A DNA stretch of 64,000 bases, from positions 1,426,001 through 1,490,000 of the forward strand of contig NZ_WRXM01000001.1 of NCBI RefSeq assembly GCF_010119205.1. The letters are read 5' to 3'. Below are positions 46,810 to 55,145 of this stretch, piece after piece; positions within the stretch are counted from its first letter, which is position 1, and each line of letters starts with the position of its first letter. A program made the position numbers and the translations under genes. Below the pieces are notes generated by a model. That model ran no database searches and was not told the origin of the DNA. It saw only the letters and a list, made by a program, of their open reading frames with translations. The stretch comes from Haloarcula limicola. GTDB lineage: Archaea; Halobacteriota; Halobacteria; Halobacteriales; Haloarculaceae.

Positions 46810-47310
46810 ATGCCACTCGACGTGCCGGTTCCGGACCCGCCGTCGCTGCGCGGGCCACAGCCGCGAGGCGACTACGAAGCGATCGACAACCCGGTGGAGG
46901 ACCCCGAAGACGACTACCGCCGAGAGGAGATCGAGGGGTTCCTCGAGTCGGGCGCGTGGGCCGACGCCTTCGAGGAGTGGACGACACAGACCACGCTGAC
47001 CGAGGAGGACTTCGCCGTCGTCACGGAGTACGACCTCGTCGAGAAACTCGACTTCTACTGGGACCCCGGCGTCGACGAGGTGGGGTATCGAGCGCCGACG
47101 CTCCCCGAGGAAGCCGAGGACGAGACCGACCTCGACTCCGGCGAAGCCGACGAGATCGAGATCGAGATCGACTCGCTGGGCCGCGTCGTCACGGAGATGC
47201 TCGAGAACGACTACCTCCGTCGAGACGACGAGACGTTCGGGTTCTTCGCCGACGACGCGCCGGAGGAGACCTTCGACTACGAGGACGACGACTTGGGCGA
47301 GGGACTGTAG
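46810..47310 (+). CDS. Highly acidic haloarchaeal hypothetical protein, 166 residues
   Basis: The 166-residue protein begins MPLDVPVPDPPSLRGPQPRGDYEAIDNPVEDPEDDYRREEI and is very rich in Asp and Glu, especially around EADEIEIEIDSLGRVV and the end YEDDDLGEGL. Predicted helices such as EIEGFLESGAWADAFEEWTTQ point to a soluble folded protein. There is no recognisable domain. It may be co-transcribed with the preceding 168-residue gene. ATG at 46810 is taken in place of one 16 codons upstream, which would overlap a proline-poor unrelated stretch. Confidence 0.55.
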   Translation: MPLDVPVPDPPSLRGPQPRGDYEAIDNPVEDPEDDYRREEIEGFLESGAWADAFEEWTTQTTLTEEDFAVVTEYDLVEKLDFYWDPGVDEVGYRAPTLPEEAEDETDLDSGEADEIEIEIDSLGRVVTEMLENDYLRRDDETFGFFADDAPEETFDYEDDDLGEGL

Positions 47311-47413
47311 ATGACTGACCGTTCACAGTATCCCCGCTGAAAACGCAGATCGTGTGGCAACTACCGGATTGTATTCGTAAGTGATACCTAGGGGTGTGCC
47401 CTCGCCTCGGATA

Positions 47414-47812
47414 ATGGACGGCGAACGCGGCCGCAGAGAGATAGAGAGGGTATTGGCCGACCGGCGGCGGCGCTACCTGCTTTACTGCCTCCACCTCCAC
47501 TCGACGCCGCAGCCCCTCCCCGATATCGCGGATCAGGTCACGGTCTGGGAGACCAGTGACCCGGCGACCGAGCGCCTCGACGAGCGGCTGGAGATCTACC
47601 TGTCGCTCTATCACGATCACCTCCCGGAGCTCGTCGAAGCCGGCGTCGTGACGTATCGGCAGACCGAGGACGACGTGGACTGGGACGGGCGCGTCACCCC
47701 GGAACGGCTCGACTCGCGCCTCGAACGCCGACTGTGCGAGGAACTCGACGCGCTGCTGGACGCCGAGACCTGTACGTTCGACTGCGACGACGGCGGGGAC
47801 ATAGAGCCGTGA
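47414..47812 (+). CDS. DUF7344-like winged-helix protein
   Basis: The 132-residue protein starts MDGERGRREIERVLADRRRRYLLYCLHLHSTPQPLPDIADQVTVWE, the pattern of haloarchaeal DUF7344 helix-turn-helix domains: an opening helix with RRRYLLYCL, a second helix PDIADQV, and a recognition helix with LDERLEIYLSLYHDHLPELVEAGVVTY. Proteins of this group are assumed to be transcription factors. The C-terminus adds about 45 residues with CDDGGD. The gene precedes eIF1 by 38 bases on the same strand. Confidence 0.7.
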   Translation: MDGERGRREIERVLADRRRRYLLYCLHLHSTPQPLPDIADQVTVWETSDPATERLDERLEIYLSLYHDHLPELVEAGVVTYRQTEDDVDWDGRVTPERLDSRLERRLCEELDALLDAETCTFDCDDGGDIEP

Positions 47813-47850
47813 CAACGTTCTTTCGGCTTCATCCCCTATCCGAATACACA

Positions 47851-48141
47851 GTGTCAGACGAAGACCCGTTCGACGACCTCGACATCCCGGAAGACCCGAC
47901 GGCGGACCTCGACCGCGCGACGCAGCGGCTCACGGTCCGCACGGAGGAGCGCCGCTACGGCAAGAAGATGGTGCTCGTCGAGGGGTTCGAAGACGAGGGC
48001 GACGTTCAGGACCTCGCCTCGGACCTGAAGTCCTCGCTCGGCACCGGCGGAACCGTCAAAGACGGACGCATCGAGCTGCAGGGCGACCACGCGGAGCGCG
48101 TCCGGGACCTCCTCGAATCGAAGGGGTACCAGATAGCCTGA
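47851..48141 (+). CDS. Translation initiation factor eIF1 (SUI1)
   Basis: The 96-residue protein has the SUI1 fold and key segments: ATQRLTVRTEERRYGKKMVLVEGFEDEG, then LASDLKSSLGTGGTVKDGRIELQGDHAERVRDLLESKGYQI, with the Gly-rich GTGGTVKDG loop typical of eIF1/SUI1. It binds the small ribosomal subunit and helps select the start codon. GTG at 47851 gives MSDEDPFDDLD, and the upstream longer frame overlaps the DUF7344 gene and is implausible. Its 3' end faces the orc1 gene across the ORB array. Confidence 0.92.
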   Translation: MSDEDPFDDLDIPEDPTADLDRATQRLTVRTEERRYGKKMVLVEGFEDEGDVQDLASDLKSSLGTGGTVKDGRIELQGDHAERVRDLLESKGYQIA

Positions 48142-48198
48142 CAGCCGACCGGTAGCCTCTCGAGAAGTGCGATACAGCGGACGAGCCTTCGCGATTCG

Positions 48199-48345
48199 TA
48201 ACAGCGGAAGCGGTGGGGTAGAAAGTCAGTAACAGCGGAAGCGGTGGGGTCGTGAGAGTGTCACTAACGCCGGGACCAGTGGGTCGAGACGTACGCCGGA
48301 ACCGGTGGGGCCACGAAGCCGGCGTTACCATCGGCGTCAGTGGGT
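48199..48345 (+). repeat. Array of five direct ORB-like repeats between eIF1 and orc1
   Basis: Two identical 21-base copies (TAACAGCGGAAGCGGTGGGG plus T) at 48199-48219 and 48230-48250 are followed by weaker copies at 48265-48284, 48292-48310 and 48326-48345. All point the same way, with the G-rich end on the right. Start-to-start spacings are 31, 35, 27 and 34 bases, about three helical turns. The last copy touches the orc1 stop codon. The same core occurs on the other side of orc1, so these are Orc1/Cdc6 binding sites. Confidence 0.85.
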
Positions 48346-49532
48346 CAGGGCGTCGTCTCGAGGAGTTCGGATAACCCGGTCTTCACCGACGAGATGGACT
48401 GCTCGAGTTCGTGCTCTTTGTACTTGCCCCCGCCTTTGCCGCGGTTGTACTCAGTCGAGGAGATGATGCCGAGCTGATCGAGTTCGCCCAGGTAATCGCG
48501 AACGGACCGTTCCGAGACGGGGTCGACGCCCTCCTCGATGGCGACTCGTTCGTACGCGCTGAGGATGTCCTTCGTTCGCGCGGGCGTGTCGCCCCGTTCG
48601 GCGAGCAGCGTCACCGCGTAGAGGACGAACTGACCGTGGTTGGAGTAGTTCCGAATCCCCTCGACGACCTGGTCCGTCTGGAGGCGCTGTCGGGCGCGAC
48701 GGACGTGCGACTCCGTGACGAGCTCCCCGTTGTTCTCGCGGGCCAAGTCGCCGGCCTCAAGTAGCAGGTCCAGCGCCTGCCGGGCGTCCCCGGAGTCCTT
48801 CGCGCCGTAGGCCGCGCACATCTCGACGACGCCGTCGTCCAGCACGTCGTCTCTGAACGCCACGGCCTCGCGCTGCTGGAGCACCAGTTGCAGTTCTCGC
48901 GCGTCGTACGCCGAGAAGGAGACTTCCTTCTCGCAGAGGCTGGAGCGGACCTTCGAGGAGAGCTGGTTGCGGAAATCGAGGTCGTTCGAGATCCCGATCA
49001 CGCCGAGTTTGGCGTCGGTGACGTCGCCGTTGGAGCGGGCGCGCGGCAGTTTGTAGAGCAGCGAGTCGTCCCGGATGTGATCGACCTCGTCCAGGACGAT
49101 CAAGACGGTTCCCCCCACCCGGTCGAGTTCGTCGAACAGGAACTGGTAGACGGACGCCTGCGGGTAGCCGGTGTTGGAGATCTGGTCGGCCGGGTCCCGG
49201 AGTTCGTTGACCAGCGCGACGGCGACCTGATAGCTCGAGTTGAGCCCGTCGCAGTTGATCTCGATCGTGTGGAGGTCCAGTTCCGGGACCGGTTCGGCGT
49301 CGCGTTCGAGCGCCTGGAGGAGATAGCGCGTGGCGGCGGTCTTGCCGACGCCGCTCTTCCCGTACAGAAAGATGTTCGAGGGGCTCTCGCCGTTGATCAC
49401 CGGCTGGAGCGCCGCGTGGAACCGTTCGAGTTCCTCGTCGCGGCCGACGAGTTCGTCGGGCGTCCACTCCTCTAAGAGGGCCTCTCGCCGCTCGAAGATC
49501 GCAGACGTCGGTGAGAAGGTGATATCCGTCAT
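48345..49532 (-). CDS. orc1: Orc1/Cdc6 replication initiator
   Basis: The 395-residue protein has an AAA+ ATPase domain with Walker A GKSGVGKTA (58-66) and Walker B VLIVLDEVDH (around 143-152), a sensor-1 stretch LGVIGISNDLDF, and a C-terminal winged-helix domain (about 300-395). These are the features of archaeal Orc1/Cdc6, which binds ORB sites, melts the origin and loads MCM. The AT-rich leader carries a TATA box (complement of 49600-49608), and an ORB (49613-49633) sits right next to it, so it may regulate its own expression. It is flanked by ORBs on both sides. Confidence 0.96.
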   Translation of the reverse strand: MTDITFSPTSAIFERREALLEEWTPDELVGRDEELERFHAALQPVINGESPSNIFLYGKSGVGKTAATRYLLQALERDAEPVPELDLHTIEINCDGLNSSYQVAVALVNELRDPADQISNTGYPQASVYQFLFDELDRVGGTVLIVLDEVDHIRDDSLLYKLPRARSNGDVTDAKLGVIGISNDLDFRNQLSSKVRSSLCEKEVSFSAYDARELQLVLQQREAVAFRDDVLDDGVVEMCAAYGAKDSGDARQALDLLLEAGDLARENNGELVTESHVRRARQRLQTDQVVEGIRNYSNHGQFVLYAVTLLAERGDTPARTKDILSAYERVAIEEGVDPVSERSVRDYLGELDQLGIISSTEYNRGKGGGKYKEHELEQSISSVKTGLSELLETTP

Positions 49533-49599
49533 CCACCACAGGGTGAGCGGCGTAGCTGTATTAACCTTCGGTTCCGCTGTTTCCGTTGTTACTCTTGTC

Positions 49600-49608
49600 T
49601 TATATATG
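49600..49608 (-). promoter_or_regulatory. TATA box of orc1
   Basis: On the minus strand the segment reads CATATATAAG, a strong archaeal TATA element, about 68-76 bases before the orc1 ATG, giving a leader of roughly 45 bases. ORB sites lie immediately on both sides of it. Confidence 0.6.
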
Positions 49609-49612
49609 ACCG

Positions 49613-49633
49613 ACCCCACCACTTCCGCTGTTA
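49613..49633 (-). repeat. ORB site next to the orc1 TATA box
   Basis: Read on the minus strand it is TAACAGCGGAAGTGGTGGGG followed by T, differing by one base from the two array copies beyond the orc1 stop. It begins five bases from the TATA element, so Orc1 binding there could repress its own promoter. Confidence 0.8.
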
Positions 49634-49687
49634 GTGGGTTGACAGGGCGTACGTCGCGAGAGAGCGAGGGAAAGTCGGCACACACCC

Positions 49688-49708
49688 ACCCCACCACTTC
49701 CGCTGTTA
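49688..49708 (-). repeat. ORB site, left arm of the inverted origin pair
   Basis: On the minus strand it is identical over 21 bases to the copy at 49613-49633, and begins 75 bases from it. Its G-rich end points away from the AT-richer stretch, mirroring the plus-strand copy at 49864. Confidence 0.8.
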
Positions 49709-49828
49709 GCGGGAACGGAGGCGGTATCCGGAATCGGCTCGCAGCCGGCTATGTTTTCGTGTCGAATAGGTAAGTTCAAGTGACTGCTTTAGAAACGATA
49801 TCCGTACGTCGTTCTCCACTGAACGATG

Positions 49829-49845
49829 CCACCCCACAGGGGTGG
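49829..49845. repeat. Half-ORB hairpin inside the origin
   Basis: CCACCCC-ACA-GGGGTGG is a perfect 7-base-arm inverted repeat. Each arm matches the G-rich end of an ORB, so it may be two head-to-head half sites or a G-rich element. It lies 19 bases before the plus-strand ORB. Confidence 0.6.
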
Positions 49846-49863
49846 GGTTACTCGTTCCCTCCC

Positions 49864-49884
49864 TAACAGCGGAACCAGTGGGGT
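49864..49884 (+). repeat. ORB site, right arm of the inverted origin pair
   Basis: TAACAGCGGAACCAGTGGGG followed by T matches the ORB consensus of this locus. With the minus-strand copy at 49688-49708 it brackets about 155 bases including the AT-richer stretch. Confidence 0.8.
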
Positions 49885-50087
49885 GGGAGGGTGGTCCGTC
49901 ACCTAATTCTGTCACCGGTGCTCGCCTACTACCGGGCGGCCGAATGGACGGGCACAGACCAGATCGCGCCTGACCGAGTGCGAGAGTCGTCACGACGCGC
50001 GACGCTACCGATGCTCGGCGTGAGTCCGACCGTCGGCGCGAAGGAATCAGCGCGGCTCGGCCGAGCCGCGCTCGAACGAGACCCGCG

Positions 50088-52784
50088 TCACGCCTCGTCG
50101 AGTTCCTCTTGCCACTGTTGGACCGTCGCCATCAGTTCGACGGGCGGGGTCTCGTTGACGTCGAGGTCCCGTAACTCGTCGAGAACTGACCGTGTCTCGG
50201 CGTCGATGGCCGCCTCGGCCGATTCGTCGGCGGCGGCCGCCTCCGGACTCCCGTCGGTCTCGACTCGCTGTGTCTCCCCGCCGGGAGCGAACTGCCCCGA
50301 CCCCAGGTCGAAGACGGCCTGCGTGGTCCCGGCGTCGCCGGCCGCGTCGCTCCCCCGGACCTCGATGGCCTTGTCCTCGCGCAGGCGGTCGAGCACCTGC
50401 CGTGAGCGGGCGACGACCGGGTCGGGGATCCCCGCCAGATCGGCGACGTGGACGCCGTAGGAGCGGTCGGTCGGACCGTCCCGCACCGTCCGCAGGAAGG
50501 TCACGTCGCCGTCGGTCTCGTCGGCGGCGACGTGGACGTTCTGGACGGTCGGCAGCTCCTCGCCCAGCGCCGTCAGCTCGTGGTAGTGGGTGGCAAAGAG
50601 CGTCTTCGATCCGAGCGTGTTGACGACGTACTCCGTCGCCGCCCACGCGATGGAGATGCCGTCGAACGTCGCCGTCCCGCGGCCCACCTCGTCTAAGATT
50701 ATCAGCGAGTCCTCGGTCGCCGAGTGGAGGATGTTCGACAGCTCCTGCATCTCGACCATGAACGTCGAGCGGCCCTGTGCGAGTTCGTCCAGGGCCCCGA
50801 CGCGGGTGTAGATGCCGTCGACGAGGCCGACGGTCGCCGCTCGCGCGGGGACGAAACTGCCGGTCTGGGCCAGCAGCGTGATCAGCGCCGCCTGTCGCAT
50901 GTACGTGGATTTGCCGCTCATGTTCGGCCCGGTGACGACGAGGAACCGCCGGTCGCGGTCCAGGTGGAGGTCGTTGGGGACGAACTCGGTGGTCTGCTCG
51001 ACGACCGGGTGTCGGCCGGCCTCGATGGCGAGTTCGTCGCCCTCGGTGACCTCGGGGCGCGTCCAGTCGTTCTCGACGGCGTGGACGGCGAACGAGGCCA
51101 GCGCGTCCACCTCGGCGAGCGCTCGGCCCACGTCCTGCATGAGCGTCGCGCGCTCGGCGACGCGCGCTCTGAGGTCCTCGAACAGGTCGCGCTCCATCTC
51201 GTGGCGGCGCTCCTCCAGACGGAGGACGTCCCGTTCCTTCTCGTCGAGTTCGGGGATGGTGTAGCGTTTCGAGTTCTTCAGCGTCTTTATCTGCTCGTAC
51301 TCGTCGGGGACGTCGCCGGTCTCGCTCTTCCCCACCTGGATGTAGTAGCCGTCGGTCTTGTTGCGGTCCACCGAGAGGTGGGTGATGCCGGTGCGCTCTT
51401 TCTCCCGCTCCGGCAGCGTCTCCAGCCACGAGAGCGCCCCCTCGTGTTCGTCGATGAGTTCGTCCAGCTCGTCGTCGTACCCCCGGCGGAAGAGCCCGCC
51501 CTGCGTGACGGTGCCGGGCGGGTCCTCGACGAGCGCCTCGTCCAGTTCCGCAGCGAGAGAGGCGGCGGCCTCGCGGTCGGCCCCCGAGAGCGCGTCGGCG
51601 AGCGGCGAGTCGGCCAGCCGCTCGGTCTCGGCGACCGCGTCGGCGACCTCGGAGAGGAGCGCGAGCGTCTCCTGTGCCGCCCGCAGGTCGCGGGCGTCGG
51701 CGCTCCCCGAGGTCGCCCGCGACGCCAGCCGTTCGAGGTCGTAGGCCGCGGAGAGCGTCTCCCGGATCGCCTCGCGGGCCATCGCTTCGCGGGCCAGCGC
51801 CGCCACGGAGGACTGCCGACGCCGGAGTTCCCCCCGGTCTCGGCGCGGTCGCTGGAGCCACCGCCGGAGGAGTCGCCCGCCGGCGGCCGTGACGGTGTGG
51901 TCGACGGTGTCGAACAGCGACCCCGAACTGTCGCCCTGCATCGTCTCGGTGAGTTCGAGGTTGCGCTGGGTCGTCGCGTCCAGCGCGACGTGTTCGCGCG
52001 CGCCGTAGACCTGCAGCCGCGTGACCGCCGCGAGCGTCCCGACGCCCGTCTCCTCGACGTAGGAGAGCACCGCCCCGGCGGCGGCGATGGCGGCTTCGTC
52101 CCCCTCGATACCGACGCTCTCCAGGGTCTCCGCGCCGAACTGCTCGCGCACCCGGTGGCGGGCGCGACCCGGTTCGAACGACTCGGTGGCGTGGAGGGTG
52201 AGCGCGGCGTCGGAGCGCTCCCGGAGCCGCTCTAGGAAGTCGTCGTCGTTCCGGAGGTCGGGGCCGGGCAGGACCTCCGCCGGCGCGAACGTGTACAGTT
52301 CCGAGAGCACCGAAGCGGGGTCGGCGCCGTCGAGTTGCGTCACCTGAAATCGGCCCGTCGTCACGTCGGCGAAGGCCAGCCCGTAGGTGTCGCCCTCGCC
52401 GCGGGACGTCTGTCGGACCAGCGCCGCGAGATACCGGGCGCTGGCGTCGCTGCTCTCCAGATGGGTCCCGGGCGTCACGACCCGCGTTATCTCGCGGGCG
52501 TGACCGTCGGCCGTCTCGTGTTGGTCCGCGACGGCGACCCGATAGCCGCGTTCGACCAGCGCGGAGACGTACGGCGTCAGGTCGTCCACCGGAACGCCGG
52601 CCATCGGATACGACGAGCCGTGCGAGGACTTCTGCGAGACCTTCAGGTCCAGTTCCTCGGCCACCCGCTCGGCGTCGTCCGCGAAGAACTCGTAGAAGTC
52701 ACCACACTGCATCGCCAGCAAGTCGGCGTCGGTCTCCTCCTTGAGCGAGAGGAACTCCCCGACGATGCCCGTCGCCTCTGTCAT
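50088..52784 (-). CDS. mutS: MutS, DNA mismatch recognition ATPase
   Basis: The 898-residue protein has the mismatch-binding N-terminal domain with CGDFYEFF (the Phe-x-Glu wedge, near residue 30), then connector, lever and clamp domains. The C-terminal ATPase has Walker A GPNMSGKST (around residue 620) and ILDEVGRGTATFDG. A C-terminal tail of about 90 residues ends in the small tetramerisation-like segment. It starts at 52784 (MTEATGIVGEF), excluding an unrelated upstream extension. It reads towards the origin, with MutL on the other side of orc1. Confidence 0.96.
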   Translation of the reverse strand: MTEATGIVGEFLSLKEETDADLLAMQCGDFYEFFADDAERVAEELDLKVSQKSSHGSSYPMAGVPVDDLTPYVSALVERGYRVAVADQHETADGHAREITRVVTPGTHLESSDASARYLAALVRQTSRGEGDTYGLAFADVTTGRFQVTQLDGADPASVLSELYTFAPAEVLPGPDLRNDDDFLERLRERSDAALTLHATESFEPGRARHRVREQFGAETLESVGIEGDEAAIAAAGAVLSYVEETGVGTLAAVTRLQVYGAREHVALDATTQRNLELTETMQGDSSGSLFDTVDHTVTAAGGRLLRRWLQRPRRDRGELRRRQSSVAALAREAMAREAIRETLSAAYDLERLASRATSGSADARDLRAAQETLALLSEVADAVAETERLADSPLADALSGADREAAASLAAELDEALVEDPPGTVTQGGLFRRGYDDELDELIDEHEGALSWLETLPEREKERTGITHLSVDRNKTDGYYIQVGKSETGDVPDEYEQIKTLKNSKRYTIPELDEKERDVLRLEERRHEMERDLFEDLRARVAERATLMQDVGRALAEVDALASFAVHAVENDWTRPEVTEGDELAIEAGRHPVVEQTTEFVPNDLHLDRDRRFLVVTGPNMSGKSTYMRQAALITLLAQTGSFVPARAATVGLVDGIYTRVGALDELAQGRSTFMVEMQELSNILHSATEDSLIILDEVGRGTATFDGISIAWAATEYVVNTLGSKTLFATHYHELTALGEELPTVQNVHVAADETDGDVTFLRTVRDGPTDRSYGVHVADLAGIPDPVVARSRQVLDRLREDKAIEVRGSDAAGDAGTTQAVFDLGSGQFAPGGETQRVETDGSPEAAAADESAEAAIDAETRSVLDELRDLDVNETPPVELMATVQQWQEELDEA

Positions 52785-52936
52785 AGCCCACCCTCTGTCC
52801 GTCCTCGGCGTAAGGATTGCGGGAGCGCGGCGGGCGGCCACGGGGCGGGCGGCGACTCCCTCGGGGGACCCCGGCGATGGATTACGTTCAGTATAACCGG
52901 ACAATTATATGAACCGGGGGCCGTTAAGAGGTCACA

Positions 52937-55084
52937 ATGCGCGTGGCGCAGCGAGGGTGGGCCGCGGTCGCCGTCGCTATACTGCTCGTTCTCACGTCCG
53001 TGGGCTCCGCAGCGGGAACAGCCGACGCTACGGGGCGGGCGCCACCGGCCGAAACGTCGTCGCTGGTCCGACCGCAGGGACAACCGACCATCGCCAGCGG
53101 ACAGGTCTTCCAGGTCGCAGACGACGACAGCATCAACCAGACCCAGACGTACTCGTTGACCCCCGACCGGCCCGGCGAGGTGGCCGTGACGCTGACCTAC
53201 GAGATTCCGGACCGGGTGGTTTCACTGGAAACGGCGGTGCCACGGAACGCGACGGTGCGAGACATCGGCGGGTTCAACCGGATCAACGAGACCACGTTCG
53301 TCTGGGACGAGGAGACGGAGACGGCGACCATCGACTACCGAATCGACCCCAACGAGACGGCGCAGAAAGCCGGGATCGAGGGGTCGGAAGGACGGTACGT
53401 CGCCGCCGACGCGGGCGAGTGGGCGCTCATCAGTCGGTCGCAGACGCCGACCCGATGGCGCTATACCGGCCGCGACCGGATGACGTTCGAACAGGAGGTG
53501 ACGACGGACGGACCGGGCGCGGCGGGCGACCAGATCGTCTACCTCGGCGAGGTCGAGACCTTCCGACGCGAGGCCAGCGACCAGACGTTCCGTCTTGTCG
53601 TCCCCGAGCGAGCGGACCTCGCCGAGTCGCCCGAGGAGATACTCGACTCGCTGGCCGCGGCGTCGGACTCGCTCCGGGTCGGCGACCGCGACGCGGAGGT
53701 GTTCGTCGTCGCCGCGCCGACCGACGGCGTCGACTGGGGCGTCCGCGGGCTCGAACGGGGCGGGTCGGACATCTGGGTACAGGACGACGAGCCGCTCGAT
53801 ACGCCCGAGAGCGTCTGGCTCCACGAGTACACGCACACGAGACAGTCCTTCAAAACCACCCAGCGAACCCGCTGGCTCACCGAGGGGACGGCGGTGTACT
53901 ACGCGGCGTTCCTCTCGCTCGAACAGGACCGCATCGACTTCGACGCGTTCCGGGACGCGCTCGACGACGGCGAGCGCTCGGTCTACGACTCCGTGGTGTT
54001 GGCCGAGCCGGCCACGTGGGAGGACAACGCGAACTACGTCAAGGGGTCGCTGGCGGCCGGTCGCATCGACGAGGAGATCCGCGTCCAGACGGCGAGCGAG
54101 GCGACGTTCCAGGGAACCGTCCGAGAGCTGAACGGGATGAACCAACCGGTGACGCAGGCGGACCTGCTCACCGCCGTCGAGCGGACCGCCGGCAACGCCT
54201 CGCGGGCGAAAGCGTCGGCGTACACCGAGACGCCCGCCGATCTGCAGATGTGGAACCAGAGCGTCCACGCCCGCGTCTTCGGTCAGTTGCCCGCCAGGAT
54301 CAGCTACTCGCTGCCGTCGGACAGCGAGTCGGGGACTTACCGGGTGAGCGGCCCGTATCGGTCCGCGAACGTCACGGAGACGAGTCCGATACGGCTGGCG
54401 ACGGGCGAGACGCTCACCGTCGAGGCCCTGGTGAGCAACGCCGGCGGCACCGAGGGAACCTACAACGCGACGCTCGACATCAACGGGACCGCCGTCACGA
54501 CCGAGCGCGGACGCATCGAGCCCGGCGAGGAGCTGGTGGTGCCGCTGTCGCACACGTTCGCGACGCCGGGCCGTTACACCGCCAGCATCGACGGGGCCAA
54601 CGTCACCGTCGTCGTCGAGCGACCGGCCCGGACGCGGGTGACGGACGTGCAGGTCAGTTCCGAGACGCTCACGCGGGGCGATTCGGTCGTCGTGACCGCG
54701 ACGGTCGTCAACGACGCCGAGGTCCCGGCGACCGGGACCGTCGTCTTCACGCGGGACTATCAGGCCGTCGCCACGCGGGAGGTCTCGCTCCCGCCGGAGA
54801 ACACGACGCGAGTCGCCAGCGGGGTCCCGCTTCCCGAGGCCGGCAGCGTGGTCGTCTCGGCGGGCGGCGCGAACCCGGTCCGGATCACCGTCATGCCCTC
54901 GAACGGGTCGATGGCGACGCGCACGCCGACCGGTGAAACGGCGACGCCGAATCGATCGACGGGAACGGCGACGCCGGATCGGTCGGCAGGGACGACGGCG
55001 GCCGACGGCCCCGGCTTCACCGTCGTCGGGACGCTGCTCGCGGCGCTCCTCACCGCGTTCGCGGCCGGCCGTCGTCGGGCCTGA
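52937..55084 (+). CDS. Secreted PGF-CTERM gluzincin-like metallopeptidase
   Basis: The 715-residue protein has a Sec signal peptide, then beta-rich sequence, then the zinc motif WLHEYTHTRQ (HExxH near 296-300) followed by WLTEGTAVYY with a third ligand Glu near 316, as in gluzincins of the M1/M61 kind. Two CARDB-like beta domains (about 470-570 and 580-660) and a Thr/Pro stalk follow. It ends in DGPGF, a hydrophobic helix and GRRRA, a PGF-CTERM signal for archaeosortase. It should be a surface-anchored peptidase facing outwards. It is near but not co-oriented with mutS. Confidence 0.8.
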   Translation: MRVAQRGWAAVAVAILLVLTSVGSAAGTADATGRAPPAETSSLVRPQGQPTIASGQVFQVADDDSINQTQTYSLTPDRPGEVAVTLTYEIPDRVVSLETAVPRNATVRDIGGFNRINETTFVWDEETETATIDYRIDPNETAQKAGIEGSEGRYVAADAGEWALISRSQTPTRWRYTGRDRMTFEQEVTTDGPGAAGDQIVYLGEVETFRREASDQTFRLVVPERADLAESPEEILDSLAAASDSLRVGDRDAEVFVVAAPTDGVDWGVRGLERGGSDIWVQDDEPLDTPESVWLHEYTHTRQSFKTTQRTRWLTEGTAVYYAAFLSLEQDRIDFDAFRDALDDGERSVYDSVVLAEPATWEDNANYVKGSLAAGRIDEEIRVQTASEATFQGTVRELNGMNQPVTQADLLTAVERTAGNASRAKASAYTETPADLQMWNQSVHARVFGQLPARISYSLPSDSESGTYRVSGPYRSANVTETSPIRLATGETLTVEALVSNAGGTEGTYNATLDINGTAVTTERGRIEPGEELVVPLSHTFATPGRYTASIDGANVTVVVERPARTRVTDVQVSSETLTRGDSVVVTATVVNDAEVPATGTVVFTRDYQAVATREVSLPPENTTRVASGVPLPEAGSVVVSAGGANPVRITVMPSNGSMATRTPTGETATPNRSTGTATPDRSAGTTAADGPGFTVVGTLLAALLTAFAAGRRRA

Positions 55085-55145
55085 CCGAAATAGCTCGCTC
55101 CTCGACGGGGCCACCGATTAGTACCACGGCGTAGTACGTCTCGCT

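Larger units (their letters stand above)
49568..49884. other. Predicted replication origin (oriC1 type) between orc1 and mutS
   Basis: This part of a 555-base gene-free gap contains ORB copies at 49613-49633 and 49688-49708 on the minus strand and at 49864-49884 on the plus strand. The last two form an inverted pair around a less GC-rich stretch (about 49749-49828) that could be the duplex-unwinding element. A degenerate copy (49570-49591) lies next to the orc1 start. A half-site hairpin (49829-49845) lies inside the pair. Location beside orc1 is the rule for haloarchaeal origins. The remaining 49885-50087 shows no feature. Confidence 0.85.

Noticed and set aside
48199-48345. Short direct repeats with spacers, like a small CRISPR array
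   Set aside because: Repeats are 19-21 bases and degrade quickly, spacers are only about 6-15 bases, there are no cas genes, and the same element occurs in inverted orientation upstream of orc1. They are ORBs.
52909-54936. 675-codon forward frame overlapping the gluzincin-like gene
   Set aside because: It is arginine- and glycine-rich nonsense in another frame of the real gene, which has signal peptide, HExxH and PGF-CTERM features.
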